Shown here: piece after piece, positions 26,013 to 36,872 of the stretch
How positions within the stretch are numbered: the first letter of the stretch is position 1
How the letters are laid out: the number at the start of each line of letters is the position of its first letter
Assembly (NCBI RefSeq): GCF_017349355.1
Contig: NZ_JAFMPM010000006.1
Location: forward strand, 62,001 to 126,000
Direction of reading: 5' to 3'
Length of the DNA stretch: 64,000 bases
DNA from: Thiothrix fructosivorans
GTDB taxonomy: Bacteria > Pseudomonadota > Gammaproteobacteria > Thiotrichales > Thiotrichaceae
Notes under the pieces: generated by a model
Seen by the model: only the letters and a program-made list of their open reading frames with translations
Databases searched by the model: none
Told to the model about the DNA's origin: nothing
Program-made: the position numbers and the translations under genes

Positions 26013-27101
26013 ATGTATACGATTCCACAATCCCGTGCACGCTGGATGCCTATCATCGCAGTACTATTAGTCATTACACCCTACGTAACAGGCTGTACAG
26101 GAGAAAGTACAACAGCACAAGATACAAGCACAACAAATACGGGATCAACAACGACTGCCACGGTAGCCACCACCGCAGTCACAACACCTTCCACGACGAC
26201 ATCCAGCAGTACAACAACAAGTACGAGCAAAAGAAGCTACAGCCTCGTTTCCAGTAGCGGACAAATCATTGATGCCAATAATTTGAACCAAAACAGCTCG
26301 CTGTCTTTTGGATCAACCGGAGTGGCAGGGCGTCCAGAACTCGAAGGTGCAGACTTAACCCCGTTAAGTGATGCTGAACTTACCGCGATGAAAACAACCA
26401 CTACACCCGCATCTCGTATCATACAAGAATCTGTTTTAGGTTTTGATAGCCGTTTTCTCGTCAATCCGTATGCCTATCCCGAACGAGCGGTGGCACTGAT
26501 TACTTATAATGGCAATACGCATTGCACTGGCTGGTTAGTGAGCAAGGATACCCTAGTCACCGCCGGACATTGCGTCCATAGCGGTGGCAGCAAGGGCAAC
26601 TGGGGTGCAGCAACGTCTTTCAAAATTTATCCGGGTTTATCAAATGGCTATGCCCCTTACGGCTCTTGCGCTCCCAAAGAACTCTATTCTTCTTACGGGT
26701 GGATTACGGCTGCTGACGGTGATGCTGACATCGGCATTATCAAACTGAATTGCTCTGTCGGTAATTCCACTGGCTACTTCAGCTATTTCGTTGCCAACCC
26801 TGTCGATAATACCAGCATCACAATTAACGGTTACCCCGGAGACAAAGCCAACGGTGGTCAGAATCAACAATGGGGAAGTAAAGGCACAGTATCTCATTCT
26901 ACAGAGTCTAAAATTTACTACGATAACGACACTGTTGGCGGCATGAGTGGTGCGCCGACTTGGGTCAGTAATAATGGAACAGCATGGGCATTAGGCATTC
27001 ATACCAATGGTGAAAGTTTGCTGACCCCTAATACCAACGCTGGCACACGCATTTCCCAAGACGTATTCGACCTGATTACCGCCGTCAAAGAACTGCCATA
27101 A
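26013..27101 (+). CDS. Secreted trypsin-like (V8-type) serine protease, putative lipoprotein
   Basis: A 362-residue exported protein: hydrophobic signal ending in the lipobox-like VTGC, then a Thr/Ser-rich linker of about 45 residues. The protease domain has the complete triad in order: His in TAGHCV (about 185), Asp in GDADIGIIKL (about 239), Ser in GGMSGAP (about 312). HCTGWLVS just before the His motif is typical of glutamyl-endopeptidase-like (S1B) enzymes. It is probably tethered to a membrane by its lipid. GGAG precedes the ATG. The gap upstream (25850-26012) is AT-rich. Confidence 0.82.
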   Translation: MYTIPQSRARWMPIIAVLLVITPYVTGCTGESTTAQDTSTTNTGSTTTATVATTAVTTPSTTTSSSTTTSTSKRSYSLVSSSGQIIDANNLNQNSSLSFGSTGVAGRPELEGADLTPLSDAELTAMKTTTTPASRIIQESVLGFDSRFLVNPYAYPERAVALITYNGNTHCTGWLVSKDTLVTAGHCVHSGGSKGNWGAATSFKIYPGLSNGYAPYGSCAPKELYSSYGWITAADGDADIGIIKLNCSVGNSTGYFSYFVANPVDNTSITINGYPGDKANGGQNQQWGSKGTVSHSTESKIYYDNDTVGGMSGAPTWVSNNGTAWALGIHTNGESLLTPNTNAGTRISQDVFDLITAVKELP

Positions 27102-27195
27102 AACCCACATCCCCAAGCGACAGGTGAATCCCACAAGGCGGCGCGTTACAATGCCCGCCTTGCTTTAATGCTTAACGCTGGATTCCAACCTGACC

Positions 27196-30100
27196 GTGAG
27201 TACTCTCATCCAAAAACGCGCCCTGCGCCTACAAAATCTGCCCAAACCCGAATACCCAGAAGAACTGCCGGTCGCGGCTCGCCGTGCCGAAATCATCGAA
27301 GCCATTGCCGCCCATCAAGTCGTGATTATATGCGGCGAAACCGGCTCAGGCAAAACCACCCAGATCCCCAAAATGTGCTTGGAACTGGAACGCGGGGTAA
27401 ACGGCTTCATCGGTCACACCCAACCACGGCGGATTGCGGCACGCAGCGTAGCAGCGCGGATTGCCGAAGAACTCAAGGTGCAACTGGGGCAGCAAGTCGG
27501 CTACAAAGTACGTTTCCACGACCGCTGTTCGCCCGACAGTTACGTAAAACTGATGACCGATGGCATTTTGCTCGCGGAAATTCAGCAAGACCGCTTCCTC
27601 AAGCAATACGACACCCTGATTATTGATGAGGCACACGAACGCAGCCTCAATATTGACTTCCTGCTCGGCTACCTCAAATGGCTGCTGCCAAAACGCCGTG
27701 ATCTGAAAGTCATCATCACCTCTGCCACCATCGACCCCGAACGCTTTTCCCAGCATTTCGACAACGCCCCGATCATTAACGTGTCAGGGCGCACCTATCC
27801 AGTGGATATTCGCTACCGCCCGCTGATGGATGTGGATGCCGAGGAGGAATTCGAGCGCGACCAGACCCAAGCGATTTTAGAAGCTGTTGATGAATTAGGG
27901 CGCGAAGCCCCCGGCGATATTCTAATCTTCCTGCCCGGCGAACGTGAAATCCGTGAAACCGCCGAAGCCTTGCGCAAACATCACCCGCCCGCCACCGAAA
28001 TTCTACCGCTGTACGCCCGCTTATCGAACGAAGAACAGCACCGTATTTTCGAGCCGCACGGTCGCCGCCGCATTGTGCTTTCCACCAACGTAGCGGAAAC
28101 CTCCCTCACTGTCCCCGGCATTAAATACGTGGTGGATAGCGGTTACGCCCGCATCTCGCGCTATTCGTGGCGGGCAGGCGTGCAACGTTTGCCGATTGAA
28201 AAAGTCTCGCAAGCCTCCGCCAACCAACGTTCGGGGCGCTGCGGACGCGTCAGCAACGGCATCACCATTCGCCTCTACAGCGAAGACGATTACAACAAAC
28301 GTCCCGTGTTTACCGAACCGGAAATTTTGCGCACCAACCTTGCCGCCGTCATCTTGCAACTGGCAACGATGTGGACGGCAGACGTGGAGCACTTCCCTTT
28401 CGTCGAGCCACCGGACACCCGCCTGATTCGCGACGGCTACAAACTGCTGTTTGAAATCGGTGCGGTAGATGCGGATTACAACGTCACCCCCAGCGGACAC
28501 CAACTCGCCAAACTGCCGCTCGACCCGCGTTTCGGGCGCATGTTGCTCGCGGCACACGACAACGGTGCGTTACGCGAAGTGCTGATCATCGTCAGTGCTC
28601 TGACCTTGCAAGACCCGCGTGAACGCCCACTGGACAAACAACAAGCCTCCGACGAAAAACACGCGCGTTTCAAAGACGAACAATCCGATTTCCTCAGCTT
28701 CCTGAAGCTCTGGGACTATTTCCACGAGCAACGCAAACACCTCAGTCAGCGCAAATTCCGTGATCTATGCCAAAAAGAATTCCTCTCCTACATGCGCTTG
28801 CGCGAATGGCACGACATTCACACCCAACTGCATCAAATGGTGCTGGAAATGGGCGGTAAGGAAAATGATACGCCCGCCAGTTACGACGCGATTCATCTCA
28901 GCCTGCTAACCGGCTTGCTCGGCAATATCGGCATGAAAGACGAAGAGCGCGAATACATGGGTGCGGGTGGACGCAAATTTCACCTTTTTCCCGCATCCAG
29001 TCTACGCAAAAAGCCGCCGCAATGGGTCATGGCAGCCGAATTGGTGGAAACCTCGCGCCTGTTCGGGCGCACCCTTGCCAAAATTCAGCCAGAATGGGTG
29101 GAAAAACTCGCCGAACACCTGTTGCGCCACCATTACACCGAGCCGCATTGGGAACAAAAACAAGCACAAGTCGCCGCGTTTGAACGCACCTCGCTGTACG
29201 GCATTACCATCACGCCGCGCCGCAAAGTCAATTACGGGCGCATTGACCCTGTGTTGTGCCGTGAAATATTCATCCGCCACGCGCTAGTTTACGGCGAATA
29301 CCGTACCCCTGCCCCGTTTTTCCAACACAATGCCGAGCTGATTGCGGACATTGAAATGTTGGAAGCCAAGGGTCGCCGCCGTGACATCCTCATCGACGAA
29401 CACCGTTTGTATGCGTTTTATGACGAACGCATCCCCGCACAAGTCGTCAACGGACATTCCTTCGAGCGCTGGCGCAAAAAAGCCGAGCAAACGGACAGCC
29501 AGCTCCTCCACCTGAGCCGTGCTTACCTGATGGAGCGCGAAGCGGGGCATGAAAAAAGCGGGCAATTCCCCGACACCCTACATGTACAAGGCATGATTCT
29601 GCCGTTACGTTATCACTTTGATCCTAAAGCAGAAGATGATGGCGTCACCGTGCGCGTGCCACTACTGGGATTAAACCAATTGAACCCGATTCGCTTTGAA
29701 TACTTAGTGCCGGGGATGTTGGAAGAAAAAATCACCGCGCTAATTCGTGCCTTGCCCAAACAAATCCGCAAACAGTTTGTACCAGCACCCGACTACGCCC
29801 GTGCCTGCATGGAAGCCATCCAACCCAGTGATACCCTGCCCCTGCAAACGGCGGTGGAAAAACAGTTATTACGCATGAGCGGTAGCCAAATTCAACCGGA
29901 AGTATGGGCAGAAGTGACGTTGGAAACACACCTGCAAATGCGCTTTGAAGTCGCCGACGAAGCAGGCAAAGTGATTCGCAGCGGACGTGATTTTGACACC
30001 TTGCGTGGTAAAGTTCGTCAGCAAACCCGCGCAGAACTTGCCAGCAAACCTGTGCAATCCATCGAACGGGTTGGCATTACAACATGGGATTTTGGCGACT

Positions 30101-30909
30101 TGCCGGAACTCTATTGGTTGGAAGCAGGCGGCACGAAATTGCGCACCTGGCCTGCCCTAGTCGATGCCACCAACAGCGTCACCATTCGTCTGTTTGATAA
30201 TGAAGCCGATGCCAGCAACGCACATTGGCAAGGTGTATTGCGCCTGTTCTGGCTCACGCTACCCGCTGAAGTGAAAGATGTACCGAAATATGTGCCACAG
30301 ATGCAGACTTTATGCCTGCACTACGCCGCCACCGGCAAATGCGACGAACTCAAAGAAAGTATTACTCGCTACGTGTTCCGGCAAGCATTTAAACATCACC
30401 TGACCATTCGCAAGCAAGACAGCTTCTCCCACGCACTAGGGGAATGCCGTTCACAGATTTTCCCGCAAACGCAAGAAACGGCACGACTGGTTGCACCGAT
30501 ACTCGCGCTCTACCACGAATTACGCAAGCAATTGAAAGGTAAAGTGCAACCCACTTGGTTGGAAGCCATGAATGACATCAGCGAACAACTGAACCATCTG
30601 GTGTACGTGGGTTTTTTGGACGCAGTATCCCACGAGGAGTTGCGGCACTTTCCGCGTTACCTCAAAGGCATTCAGAGACGTTTGCAAAAATTGGCGGAGA
30701 ACCCGACCAAAGACAGAGCATTACGGGTGCAAGTACAACCGTATTGGGATCAGTGGAAAGCGGCTTCGGCTACGCTCAGTCACCGCAGCGAATACCGTTG
30801 GATGTTGGAAGAATTTCGGGTATCGCTGTTTGCGCAGGAGCTAGGCACCGCAAGGCCGGTATCGGCCAAGCGGTTAGAGGAATTGTGGAAGAAAGCACTT
30901 ACTGAGTAG
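27196..30909 (+). CDS. hrpA: ATP-dependent RNA helicase HrpA
   Basis: A 1237-residue DEAH-box helicase. Walker A GETGSGKTT lies near residue 50, DEAH in LIIDEAHERS near 141, SAT in ITSATIDPERF, then QRSGRCGRV of motif VI, the HA2 and OB regions, and the long DUF3418 C-terminal domain that defines bacterial HrpA. E. coli HrpA acts on mRNA and on stalled or collided ribosomes. It starts with GTG and lacks a strong ribosome site. Its 3' end overlaps the convergent wzc gene by 11 bases. Confidence 0.93.
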   Translation: MSTLIQKRALRLQNLPKPEYPEELPVAARRAEIIEAIAAHQVVIICGETGSGKTTQIPKMCLELERGVNGFIGHTQPRRIAARSVAARIAEELKVQLGQQVGYKVRFHDRCSPDSYVKLMTDGILLAEIQQDRFLKQYDTLIIDEAHERSLNIDFLLGYLKWLLPKRRDLKVIITSATIDPERFSQHFDNAPIINVSGRTYPVDIRYRPLMDVDAEEEFERDQTQAILEAVDELGREAPGDILIFLPGEREIRETAEALRKHHPPATEILPLYARLSNEEQHRIFEPHGRRRIVLSTNVAETSLTVPGIKYVVDSGYARISRYSWRAGVQRLPIEKVSQASANQRSGRCGRVSNGITIRLYSEDDYNKRPVFTEPEILRTNLAAVILQLATMWTADVEHFPFVEPPDTRLIRDGYKLLFEIGAVDADYNVTPSGHQLAKLPLDPRFGRMLLAAHDNGALREVLIIVSALTLQDPRERPLDKQQASDEKHARFKDEQSDFLSFLKLWDYFHEQRKHLSQRKFRDLCQKEFLSYMRLREWHDIHTQLHQMVLEMGGKENDTPASYDAIHLSLLTGLLGNIGMKDEEREYMGAGGRKFHLFPASSLRKKPPQWVMAAELVETSRLFGRTLAKIQPEWVEKLAEHLLRHHYTEPHWEQKQAQVAAFERTSLYGITITPRRKVNYGRIDPVLCREIFIRHALVYGEYRTPAPFFQHNAELIADIEMLEAKGRRRDILIDEHRLYAFYDERIPAQVVNGHSFERWRKKAEQTDSQLLHLSRAYLMEREAGHEKSGQFPDTLHVQGMILPLRYHFDPKAEDDGVTVRVPLLGLNQLNPIRFEYLVPGMLEEKITALIRALPKQIRKQFVPAPDYARACMEAIQPSDTLPLQTAVEKQLLRMSGSQIQPEVWAEVTLETHLQMRFEVADEAGKVIRSGRDFDTLRGKVRQQTRAELASKPVQSIERVGITTWDFGDLPELYWLEAGGTKLRTWPALVDATNSVTIRLFDNEADASNAHWQGVLRLFWLTLPAEVKDVPKYVPQMQTLCLHYAATGKCDELKESITRYVFRQAFKHHLTIRKQDSFSHALGECRSQIFPQTQETARLVAPILALYHELRKQLKGKVQPTWLEAMNDISEQLNHLVYVGFLDAVSHEELRHFPRYLKGIQRRLQKLAENPTKDRALRVQVQPYWDQWKAASATLSHRSEYRWMLEEFRVSLFAQELGTARPVSAKRLEELWKKALTE

Positions 30910-33157
30910 CCACCATCGCGGTCTGACCGCTACGTGGGTAGCGGTTCGGGTAGCCGTAGTACTTGTTAGACACTTCAGGCGATTTCATTTTAGTCAGCAC
31001 CGCGCCAATGATATTGCACTGTGCTTGATTCAAACGACCGATAGCATCTTTCAAACCACGCTTACCGGTTTGACTGTAAGCACTCACGAACACAGTATTG
31101 CCAGTACGGTTGGAAATAATCAAGGCATCCGCCAAGCCCATGACTGGCGGACCGTCGATAATAATGTGGTCAAACATGCCTTCCACTTCGCTCAACAGGT
31201 CAGTAAAGCGGTCGCCTGCCAACAATTCTGTGGGGTTAGGCACAGCAGAACCCGCTGAAATAGCGGATAAGTTCTGCACAGTGGTTTCCTGAATCAGGTC
31301 AACCACTTGCTTCTCACCTAACAGAAAATCACTCACGCCAATACGGTTTTCCAGACCCAGCTTGTTATGGGCTTCAGGGTGGCGCATATCGCAATCAATC
31401 AGCAACACTTTTTTACCAGTGTAGGCAAACACCGTTGCCAAATTCACGGCAGTCGTGGTTTTACCTTCACTAGGAGCAGGGCTGGTGACATTCATAACCA
31501 ACGCCAACCCTTGATGCGGCGGAGATTTCATCATCAGAATATTTTCACGCAAGGAACGAAAGGCTTCCAACATGAACGAACTACCCACCTGACCACGCAG
31601 TGCCAGCACGTTCTTATTATTGCGACCCGAAATATAAGGAATCACCCCTAACAAAGGGATAGAACCCAGCACACGACGCATGTCTTCCAGACTTCTCAGA
31701 CGGTCATCCATGATTTCTGCCATGATCGCAGCTAACAGACCCAGCAACAAACCAATCGCCGTTCCCATCACCAAATTCAACGGAATATTGGGTGAATAGG
31801 GCTTAGATGGCACGCTAGCTTTATCCACAACGGCTACGTTGCTCGCACCACTGTCTTCAGCAAGGCGAACTTCACTTAAACGCGCCAACAAACCGTCATA
31901 AGTACGGCTATCAGCGGTGACTTTACGTTCTAAATTATTATACTCAACGGATTTATCGCGCTGTCCGATCAAACGACCTTCCTGCTTTTTAACCTCATTT
32001 TTCAACTCAGCTTCACGTTGCTTCGCCGCCTCAAACTCGGCCTGCAATTTGCCACGCGCCGTCGTATCAATACTGGAAGATTCTTTAGCGATTTCACTAC
32101 GCAATTCGCTAATACGACCATCAAGTTGCTGCATTTCAGGGAAACCAGGTTTAAACAAACGTGATTTATCCCGATATTCTGCTTGCGCCCGCGCCAATTC
32201 TTCCTTCAATGCCTGAATTGCAGGATTTTCAAGAGTACGGTCAGCACCCGCCACATTTTTAGAGCGGTTAAATGCTGCTTCAGCGGCAATCCGCGCCCCC
32301 GTAGCCTCGGTTAGCGCTACGTTGAGTGAGTCCATCACACCAGAAGCAGATGAACGATCACCATCCAGCGTAATAATGCCTTGATCTTTCGCATATTTGA
32401 CTAACGCGCTTTCAGATTTCTCAAGCTCACGTTTCGCTTCTCCCAGTTTCTTGGTTAGGGTTTCTTTCGCATGCGAAACGGCTTCATTACGTAAATCAAA
32501 ACTCATCTGTTTATAATTATCAGCTAATTTATTAACCACATTGGCTGCTAATTCAGGATCTCCGTGATCAAAGCTGATTTTGAAAATTTGGGAATTTTCT
32601 ACAGGGTAAATGGAAAGCAAACGTGTAAAGTTTTCCTCAACCACATGCGTTTTGTCATCCACTACGGCATCGCCTGTCAGGCTACGCTTCACCGATGCCA
32701 ACCAATCATAGGCTTTGGTTTTGAGCGAATCTTGGCTCTCAAAGCGCGATTCAATACCTAATTCTTTAATGGTGAGATTGGTTAAACGCTCGCTACGTAA
32801 TAATTCTGTCTGTGTCTGGTAAAAATCACGTTCGGTGACGGGAGCACGCGCCGCGCCCTCGCCTTCGCCAAAGTTCAGTGAAGGGCCTGCCTCAGGCGTT
32901 ACTTGTAATGATGTCGTGGCACGATACACATTCGGCGTAGTCATGGTGATAAACATCGCCAGCAATAAAGTGGTTAGTGCGATACCCAGCACTAACCACT
33001 TGCGTTGCATGAGCCGACGCCACAATTCACCAAAGCCAAATTCTTCAACCTGTGCTTTCGGAGCCATGTCTTCTACAGGAATATACTCGATGACCTGCGC
33101 ATTTCCCGCAGACCGTACCTCGAGGTTTTTCGACTGATTTGTATGATAATTTTCCAT
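30899..33157 (-). CDS. wzc: Wzc-type tyrosine autokinase / chain-length regulator
   Basis: A 752-residue inner-membrane protein. The Wzz domain begins with a helix at about 55-73; a long periplasmic coiled coil follows (ETLTKKLGEAKRELEKSESAL region), and a second helix near 460 (LVMGTAIGLLLGLLAAI). The cytoplasmic BY-kinase has Walker A SPAPSEGKTTTA (about 556-567), Walker A' VLLIDCDMRHP (about 580-590) and Walker B HIIIDGPPV (about 665). A short tyrosine cluster, YYGYPNRYPR, lies near the C-terminus and is the likely autophosphorylation site. It controls polymer length and export. It is the last gene of the operon; wza and wzb are not seen. GGAG five bases ahead selects the ATG at 33157. Confidence 0.9.
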   Translation of the reverse strand: MENYHTNQSKNLEVRSAGNAQVIEYIPVEDMAPKAQVEEFGFGELWRRLMQRKWLVLGIALTTLLLAMFITMTTPNVYRATTSLQVTPEAGPSLNFGEGEGAARAPVTERDFYQTQTELLRSERLTNLTIKELGIESRFESQDSLKTKAYDWLASVKRSLTGDAVVDDKTHVVEENFTRLLSIYPVENSQIFKISFDHGDPELAANVVNKLADNYKQMSFDLRNEAVSHAKETLTKKLGEAKRELEKSESALVKYAKDQGIITLDGDRSSASGVMDSLNVALTEATGARIAAEAAFNRSKNVAGADRTLENPAIQALKEELARAQAEYRDKSRLFKPGFPEMQQLDGRISELRSEIAKESSSIDTTARGKLQAEFEAAKQREAELKNEVKKQEGRLIGQRDKSVEYNNLERKVTADSRTYDGLLARLSEVRLAEDSGASNVAVVDKASVPSKPYSPNIPLNLVMGTAIGLLLGLLAAIMAEIMDDRLRSLEDMRRVLGSIPLLGVIPYISGRNNKNVLALRGQVGSSFMLEAFRSLRENILMMKSPPHQGLALVMNVTSPAPSEGKTTTAVNLATVFAYTGKKVLLIDCDMRHPEAHNKLGLENRIGVSDFLLGEKQVVDLIQETTVQNLSAISAGSAVPNPTELLAGDRFTDLLSEVEGMFDHIIIDGPPVMGLADALIISNRTGNTVFVSAYSQTGKRGLKDAIGRLNQAQCNIIGAVLTKMKSPEVSNKYYGYPNRYPRSGQTAMVATQ

Positions 33158-33232
33158 CACTGCTCCTTGAGCATTGCCACTATGGACAATATTTTTTCAT
33201 TGACATAACGTTCTGAAATTCACCCAATAGTA

Positions 33233-33257
33233 GTACATTGTTCAATAAACAATGTAC
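33233..33257 (-). promoter_or_regulatory. Hairpin in the manC-wzc gap
   Basis: Perfect 10-base arms (GTACATTGTT / AACAATGTAC) with a 5-base loop, in the 123-base gap between manC and wzc, the only gap of this size after wecA apart from the 67 bases before wzx. No U-run follows on the minus strand, so it is not a standard terminator; it may be an attenuator, an mRNA-processing or stability element, or an operator. Confidence 0.45.
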
Positions 33258-33280
33258 TTGAAAATAGCCCGAATATTCTA

Positions 33281-34717
33281 CTAGGCTTCGTTGCGCCCAT
33301 ACTGATCTTCCAGACGAACGATGTCATCTTCCCCAAGATAACTGCCCGACTGTACTTCAACCAATTCGAGAGGCACTTTGCCCGGATTTGCCAAGCGGTG
33401 CACACTGCCCAGTGGAATATACGTTGATTGGTTTTCAGTCAGCAAAAAGGTTTTGTCATCACAGGTCACTTCAGCCGTGCCTTTCACCACAATCCAGTGT
33501 TCAGCGCGATGATGGTGTTTTTGCAGGGATAATTTCGCACCCGGCTTGACCGTAATACGCTTGACCTGAAAACGCTCACCCGCATCCACCGAGTCATAGC
33601 AACCCCACGGACGGTTTACCAAACGGTGAATAATAGCTTCGCTGCGCCCTTCCGCTTCCAGTGCTGTCACAATGCGCTTCACGTCTTGCGCTTTGCTTTT
33701 GTGAGCAACCAAGGTAGCATCTTTGGTTTCGATCACAATCAGGTCATCGACCCCCACCAGCGTCACCAAGCGGTCTTCGGTAAACACCAAATTATTGCTG
33801 GCATCATGCGTCATGACATTGCCGCGCAAGACGTTATTGGCGGCATCACGCTCGCTGACTTCCCACACAGCCGACCAAGCACCCACATCGTTCCAACCCG
33901 CATTGAGTGGCACAATCGCCGCATGGCGCGTGTGTTCCATTACCGCGTAGTCAATGGAATCGGACGGGCATTCTTTGAAAGTAGCCGCATCCAAGCGAAT
34001 GAAATCCAAATCGTGTTGCGCTTGCTTGAACGTCTTTTTACAAGCTTCCAAAATCTCAGGCTTATACGTTTCCAGTTCGCGCAAAAAAGCGCTGGCTTTG
34101 AACATGAAAATGCCGGAATTCCACAAGTGTTTGCCACCGCACAGATACGCCGTCGCGGTTTCCAGATTGGGTTTTTCCGCAAACGCCGCTACTTGCCAAG
34201 CATTGGTAAAACCAGTGATGGCGCTACCCTGCTCGATATAACCGTAGCCGGTTTCGGGCGATATGGGAGTAATCCCAAACGTTACTAAAAAGCCGTCTTC
34301 TGCCAAGGCACTGGCTTGCTGAATGGCTTGCTGAAAGGCAGCAACATCGGGAATTACATGGTCAGCAGGCAATACCAACATCACCGGATCTGACCCATTT
34401 TTTTCCAGCAAAGACAAGGCAGCGACCGCAACCGCAGGTGCCGTATTACGCCCGACGGGTTCGAGCAAAATACCTTGATTGGCTTGACCGATTTCCTGTA
34501 ACTGTTCTGCCACCATGAAACGGTGTTCTTCATTACACACAATAACAGCAGGTTGTTTATCAGCCAGCCCATCTAGACGTTCCAGCGTTGATTGAAACAA
34601 CGTGCGATCTTCAGCAATCAACGGCAAAAATTGCTTGGGGCGCAGTTTGCGCGATACCGGCCACAAACGTGAACCAGAGCCACCGGAGAGGATTACGGGG
34701 GTGATTGGAGTCGCCAT
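33281..34717 (-). CDS. manC: Mannose-1-phosphate guanylyltransferase / mannose-6-phosphate isomerase
   Basis: A 478-residue bifunctional ManC. The N-terminal nucleotidyltransferase has GGSGSRLWPVSRKLRPKQF, FAEKPN and NSGIFMFKA; the C-terminal cupin isomerase has RPWGCYDS, QKHHHRAEHWIVVKG and YIPLGSVHRLAN. It makes GDP-mannose, the precursor for Gmd in the same operon. The ATG at 34717 opens MATPITPVILSGG; in-frame codons upstream (to 34798) overlap fcl and have no homology. The gap to fcl is 19 bases. Confidence 0.94.
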   Translation of the reverse strand: MATPITPVILSGGSGSRLWPVSRKLRPKQFLPLIAEDRTLFQSTLERLDGLADKQPAVIVCNEEHRFMVAEQLQEIGQANQGILLEPVGRNTAPAVAVAALSLLEKNGSDPVMLVLPADHVIPDVAAFQQAIQQASALAEDGFLVTFGITPISPETGYGYIEQGSAITGFTNAWQVAAFAEKPNLETATAYLCGGKHLWNSGIFMFKASAFLRELETYKPEILEACKKTFKQAQHDLDFIRLDAATFKECPSDSIDYAVMEHTRHAAIVPLNAGWNDVGAWSAVWEVSERDAANNVLRGNVMTHDASNNLVFTEDRLVTLVGVDDLIVIETKDATLVAHKSKAQDVKRIVTALEAEGRSEAIIHRLVNRPWGCYDSVDAGERFQVKRITVKPGAKLSLQKHHHRAEHWIVVKGTAEVTCDDKTFLLTENQSTYIPLGSVHRLANPGKVPLELVEVQSGSYLGEDDIVRLEDQYGRNEA

Positions 34718-34736
34718 CTCTATACCTTCTTTCATT

Positions 34737-35705
34737 TTAGGATTGTCGGAAATCACGTTGGTGATCCACGAACCATGCATACGTTGATTTAAGCCCATCG
34801 GGTAAGGCGATTTGAGGTTGCCAGCCCAAACTTTTCAGGCGGGAAACATCCAGTAATTTGCGCGGTGTGCCATCCGGCTTACTCGCATCAAACACAATAT
34901 TCCCTTGAAAACCGACCACTTCTGCCATGAGTTGCGCCAGTTGCGCAATGCTACAATCCACACCTGTACCAACGTTAATATGCGATTGGGTTTGTGGCAC
35001 AAGTGCTTGATACTCCGCATCAGCCATTTCCATCACATGGATGGAAGCCGCTGCCATATCATCAACATGCAGAAACTCGCGCAGTGGTGTCCCCGAACCC
35101 CAGACCGTGACCTGCGGTTCTTGTGCCAACATCGCCTCATGGAAACGCCGCATCAGTGCGGGGATAACGTGGGAGTTTTCGGGGTGGAAATTATCGTTAA
35201 AGCCGTACAAATTGGTCGGCATGACACTGCGATATTGCGTACCGTACTGACGGTTATACGATTCACACAATTTGATACCAGCGATTTTGGCAATTGCATA
35301 AGGCTCGTTGGTAGCCTCTAACTCACCCTGCAACAATTCGGATTCAGACATCGGCTGCTTGGCAAACTTGGGGTAAATGCACGACGAACCGAGGAAAAGC
35401 AGGTGTTGAACACCTGCTTGCCACGCTGAATGAATGATATTGCTTTCAATCATCAGGTTTTCATAAATGAAATCCGCCGGATACGTGCTATTTGCATGAA
35501 TCCCCCCGACTTTTGCCGCTGCCAGATAGACTTGATCAATGTTTTCCGTTTGGAAGAATTGCTCAACTTCCTGTTGACGGTTCAGGTTCAATTCCTGCCG
35601 GGAACGTAATACCAACTCCACCTCAGGGCGCTGTTGCAATTGACGAATCAAGGCAGAGCCAACCATTCCCTGATGGCCAGCGACATAAATACGGGTTTTT
35701 TTCAT
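34737..35705 (-). CDS. fcl: GDP-L-fucose synthase
   Basis: A 322-residue SDR epimerase/reductase that turns GDP-4-keto-6-deoxymannose into GDP-L-fucose. The NADP site is [12 protein letters not shown]; the catalytic Ser and Tyr-x3-Lys appear in [10 protein letters not shown] and [34 protein letters not shown] is diagnostic. The gene lies six bases downstream of gmd, which supplies its substrate. Confidence 0.94.
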   Translation of the reverse strand: MKKTRIYVAGHQGMVGSALIRQLQQRPEVELVLRSRQELNLNRQQEVEQFFQTENIDQVYLAAAKVGGIHANSTYPADFIYENLMIESNIIHSAWQAGVQHLLFLGSSCIYPKFAKQPMSESELLQGELEATNEPYAIAKIAGIKLCESYNRQYGTQYRSVMPTNLYGFNDNFHPENSHVIPALMRRFHEAMLAQEPQVTVWGSGTPLREFLHVDDMAAASIHVMEMADAEYQALVPQTQSHINVGTGVDCSIAQLAQLMAEVVGFQGNIVFDASKPDGTPRKLLDVSRLKSLGWQPQIALPDGLKSTYAWFVDHQRDFRQS

Positions 35706-35710
35706 GCGGA

Positions 35711-36859
35711 TTACTCGTGGTAAGACATAATGCGGTGGCCGTGGTCTTTCAGATGCTTTTCTTTCAGCATCAGCTTCAGGTCAGATTCCATCATGTCATT
35801 CACCAGTGAATTCAGGTCATGCTTAGGAACCCAGCCCAATTTTTCCTTGGCTTTCGTTGGGTCGCCAATCAGCAACTCGACTTCAGTTGGACGGAAATAA
35901 CGTGGGTCAACTGATACCACTTCACGACCAACGGTTAAACCGTGTTGGTCAGGTGTTGCGCCCGTGACAGTTTCATACACAGCCAGATCAAAACCAGCAA
36001 TCACGCCTTTTTCATCAACACCCTCACCGTGGAAGTCGATCTTGATACCTGCGCGGGCAAACGCCATGCGTACAAATTCACGTACTTCGGTGGTAACGCC
36101 AGTGGCAATCGCGAAGTCTTCTGGCTGGTCAGCTTGCAGAATCAACCACATCATTTCCACGTAGTCTTGTGCATGACCCCAGTCGCGCTTGGCGGACAGG
36201 TTGCCCAAGTGCAGGTCTTTCTGTAAACCCAATGCAATGCGGGAAGCCGCACGAGTAATTTTACGGGTAACAAACGTTTCACCACGCAATGGGGATTCGT
36301 GGTTGAACAAGATGCCGTTACACGCAAACATGCCGTAGGCTTCGCGGTAGTTAACCGTGATCCAGTACGCATACAACTTCGCCACCGCGTAAGGTGAACG
36401 CGGGTAGAATGGCGTGGTTTCTTTTTGCGGTACTTCTTGCACCAAACCGTACAACTCAGAGGTTGAGGCTTGATAAATACGGGTTTTCTTGGTCAAATTG
36501 AGGAAACGTACCGCCTCAAGGATACGCAATGTACCGATACCATCCGCATTGGCGGTGTATTCCGGCATATCAAACGAAACGTGAACGTGGCTCATTGCCG
36601 CGAGGTTGTAAATTTCATCCGGTTGCACCTGACCGATAATGCGAGTCAAGTTCATGCTGTCGGTCATGTCGCCGTAATGCAGCACAAATTTACCGTCAGA
36701 GGTATGTGGATCTTGGTACAGATGATCAATGCGGTCAGTATTCAGTGATGAAGAACGACGCTTGATGCCGTGTACGGTATAGCCCTTTTTCAACAAAAAT
36801 TCAGCTAAGTAAGCACCGTCTTGACCAGTGATACCTGTAATTAAAGCCGTTTTGCTCAT
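35711..36859 (-). CDS. gmd: GDP-mannose 4,6-dehydratase
   Basis: A 382-residue enzyme converting GDP-mannose to GDP-4-keto-6-deoxymannose. [15 protein letters not shown] is the NADP site, with [40 protein letters not shown] (Tyr-x3-Lys) and [11 protein letters not shown] all as in E. coli Gmd. Its product is the branch point for GDP-L-fucose (fcl) and, with the aminotransferase encoded at 42.6-43.7 kb, for GDP-perosamine. Confidence 0.95.
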   Translation of the reverse strand: MSKTALITGITGQDGAYLAEFLLKKGYTVHGIKRRSSSLNTDRIDHLYQDPHTSDGKFVLHYGDMTDSMNLTRIIGQVQPDEIYNLAAMSHVHVSFDMPEYTANADGIGTLRILEAVRFLNLTKKTRIYQASTSELYGLVQEVPQKETTPFYPRSPYAVAKLYAYWITVNYREAYGMFACNGILFNHESPLRGETFVTRKITRAASRIALGLQKDLHLGNLSAKRDWGHAQDYVEMMWLILQADQPEDFAIATGVTTEVREFVRMAFARAGIKIDFHGEGVDEKGVIAGFDLAVYETVTGATPDQHGLTVGREVVSVDPRYFRPTEVELLIGDPTKAKEKLGWVPKHDLNSLVNDMMESDLKLMLKEKHLKDHGHRIMSYHE

Positions 36860-36872
36860 GATTATTCCTTAT

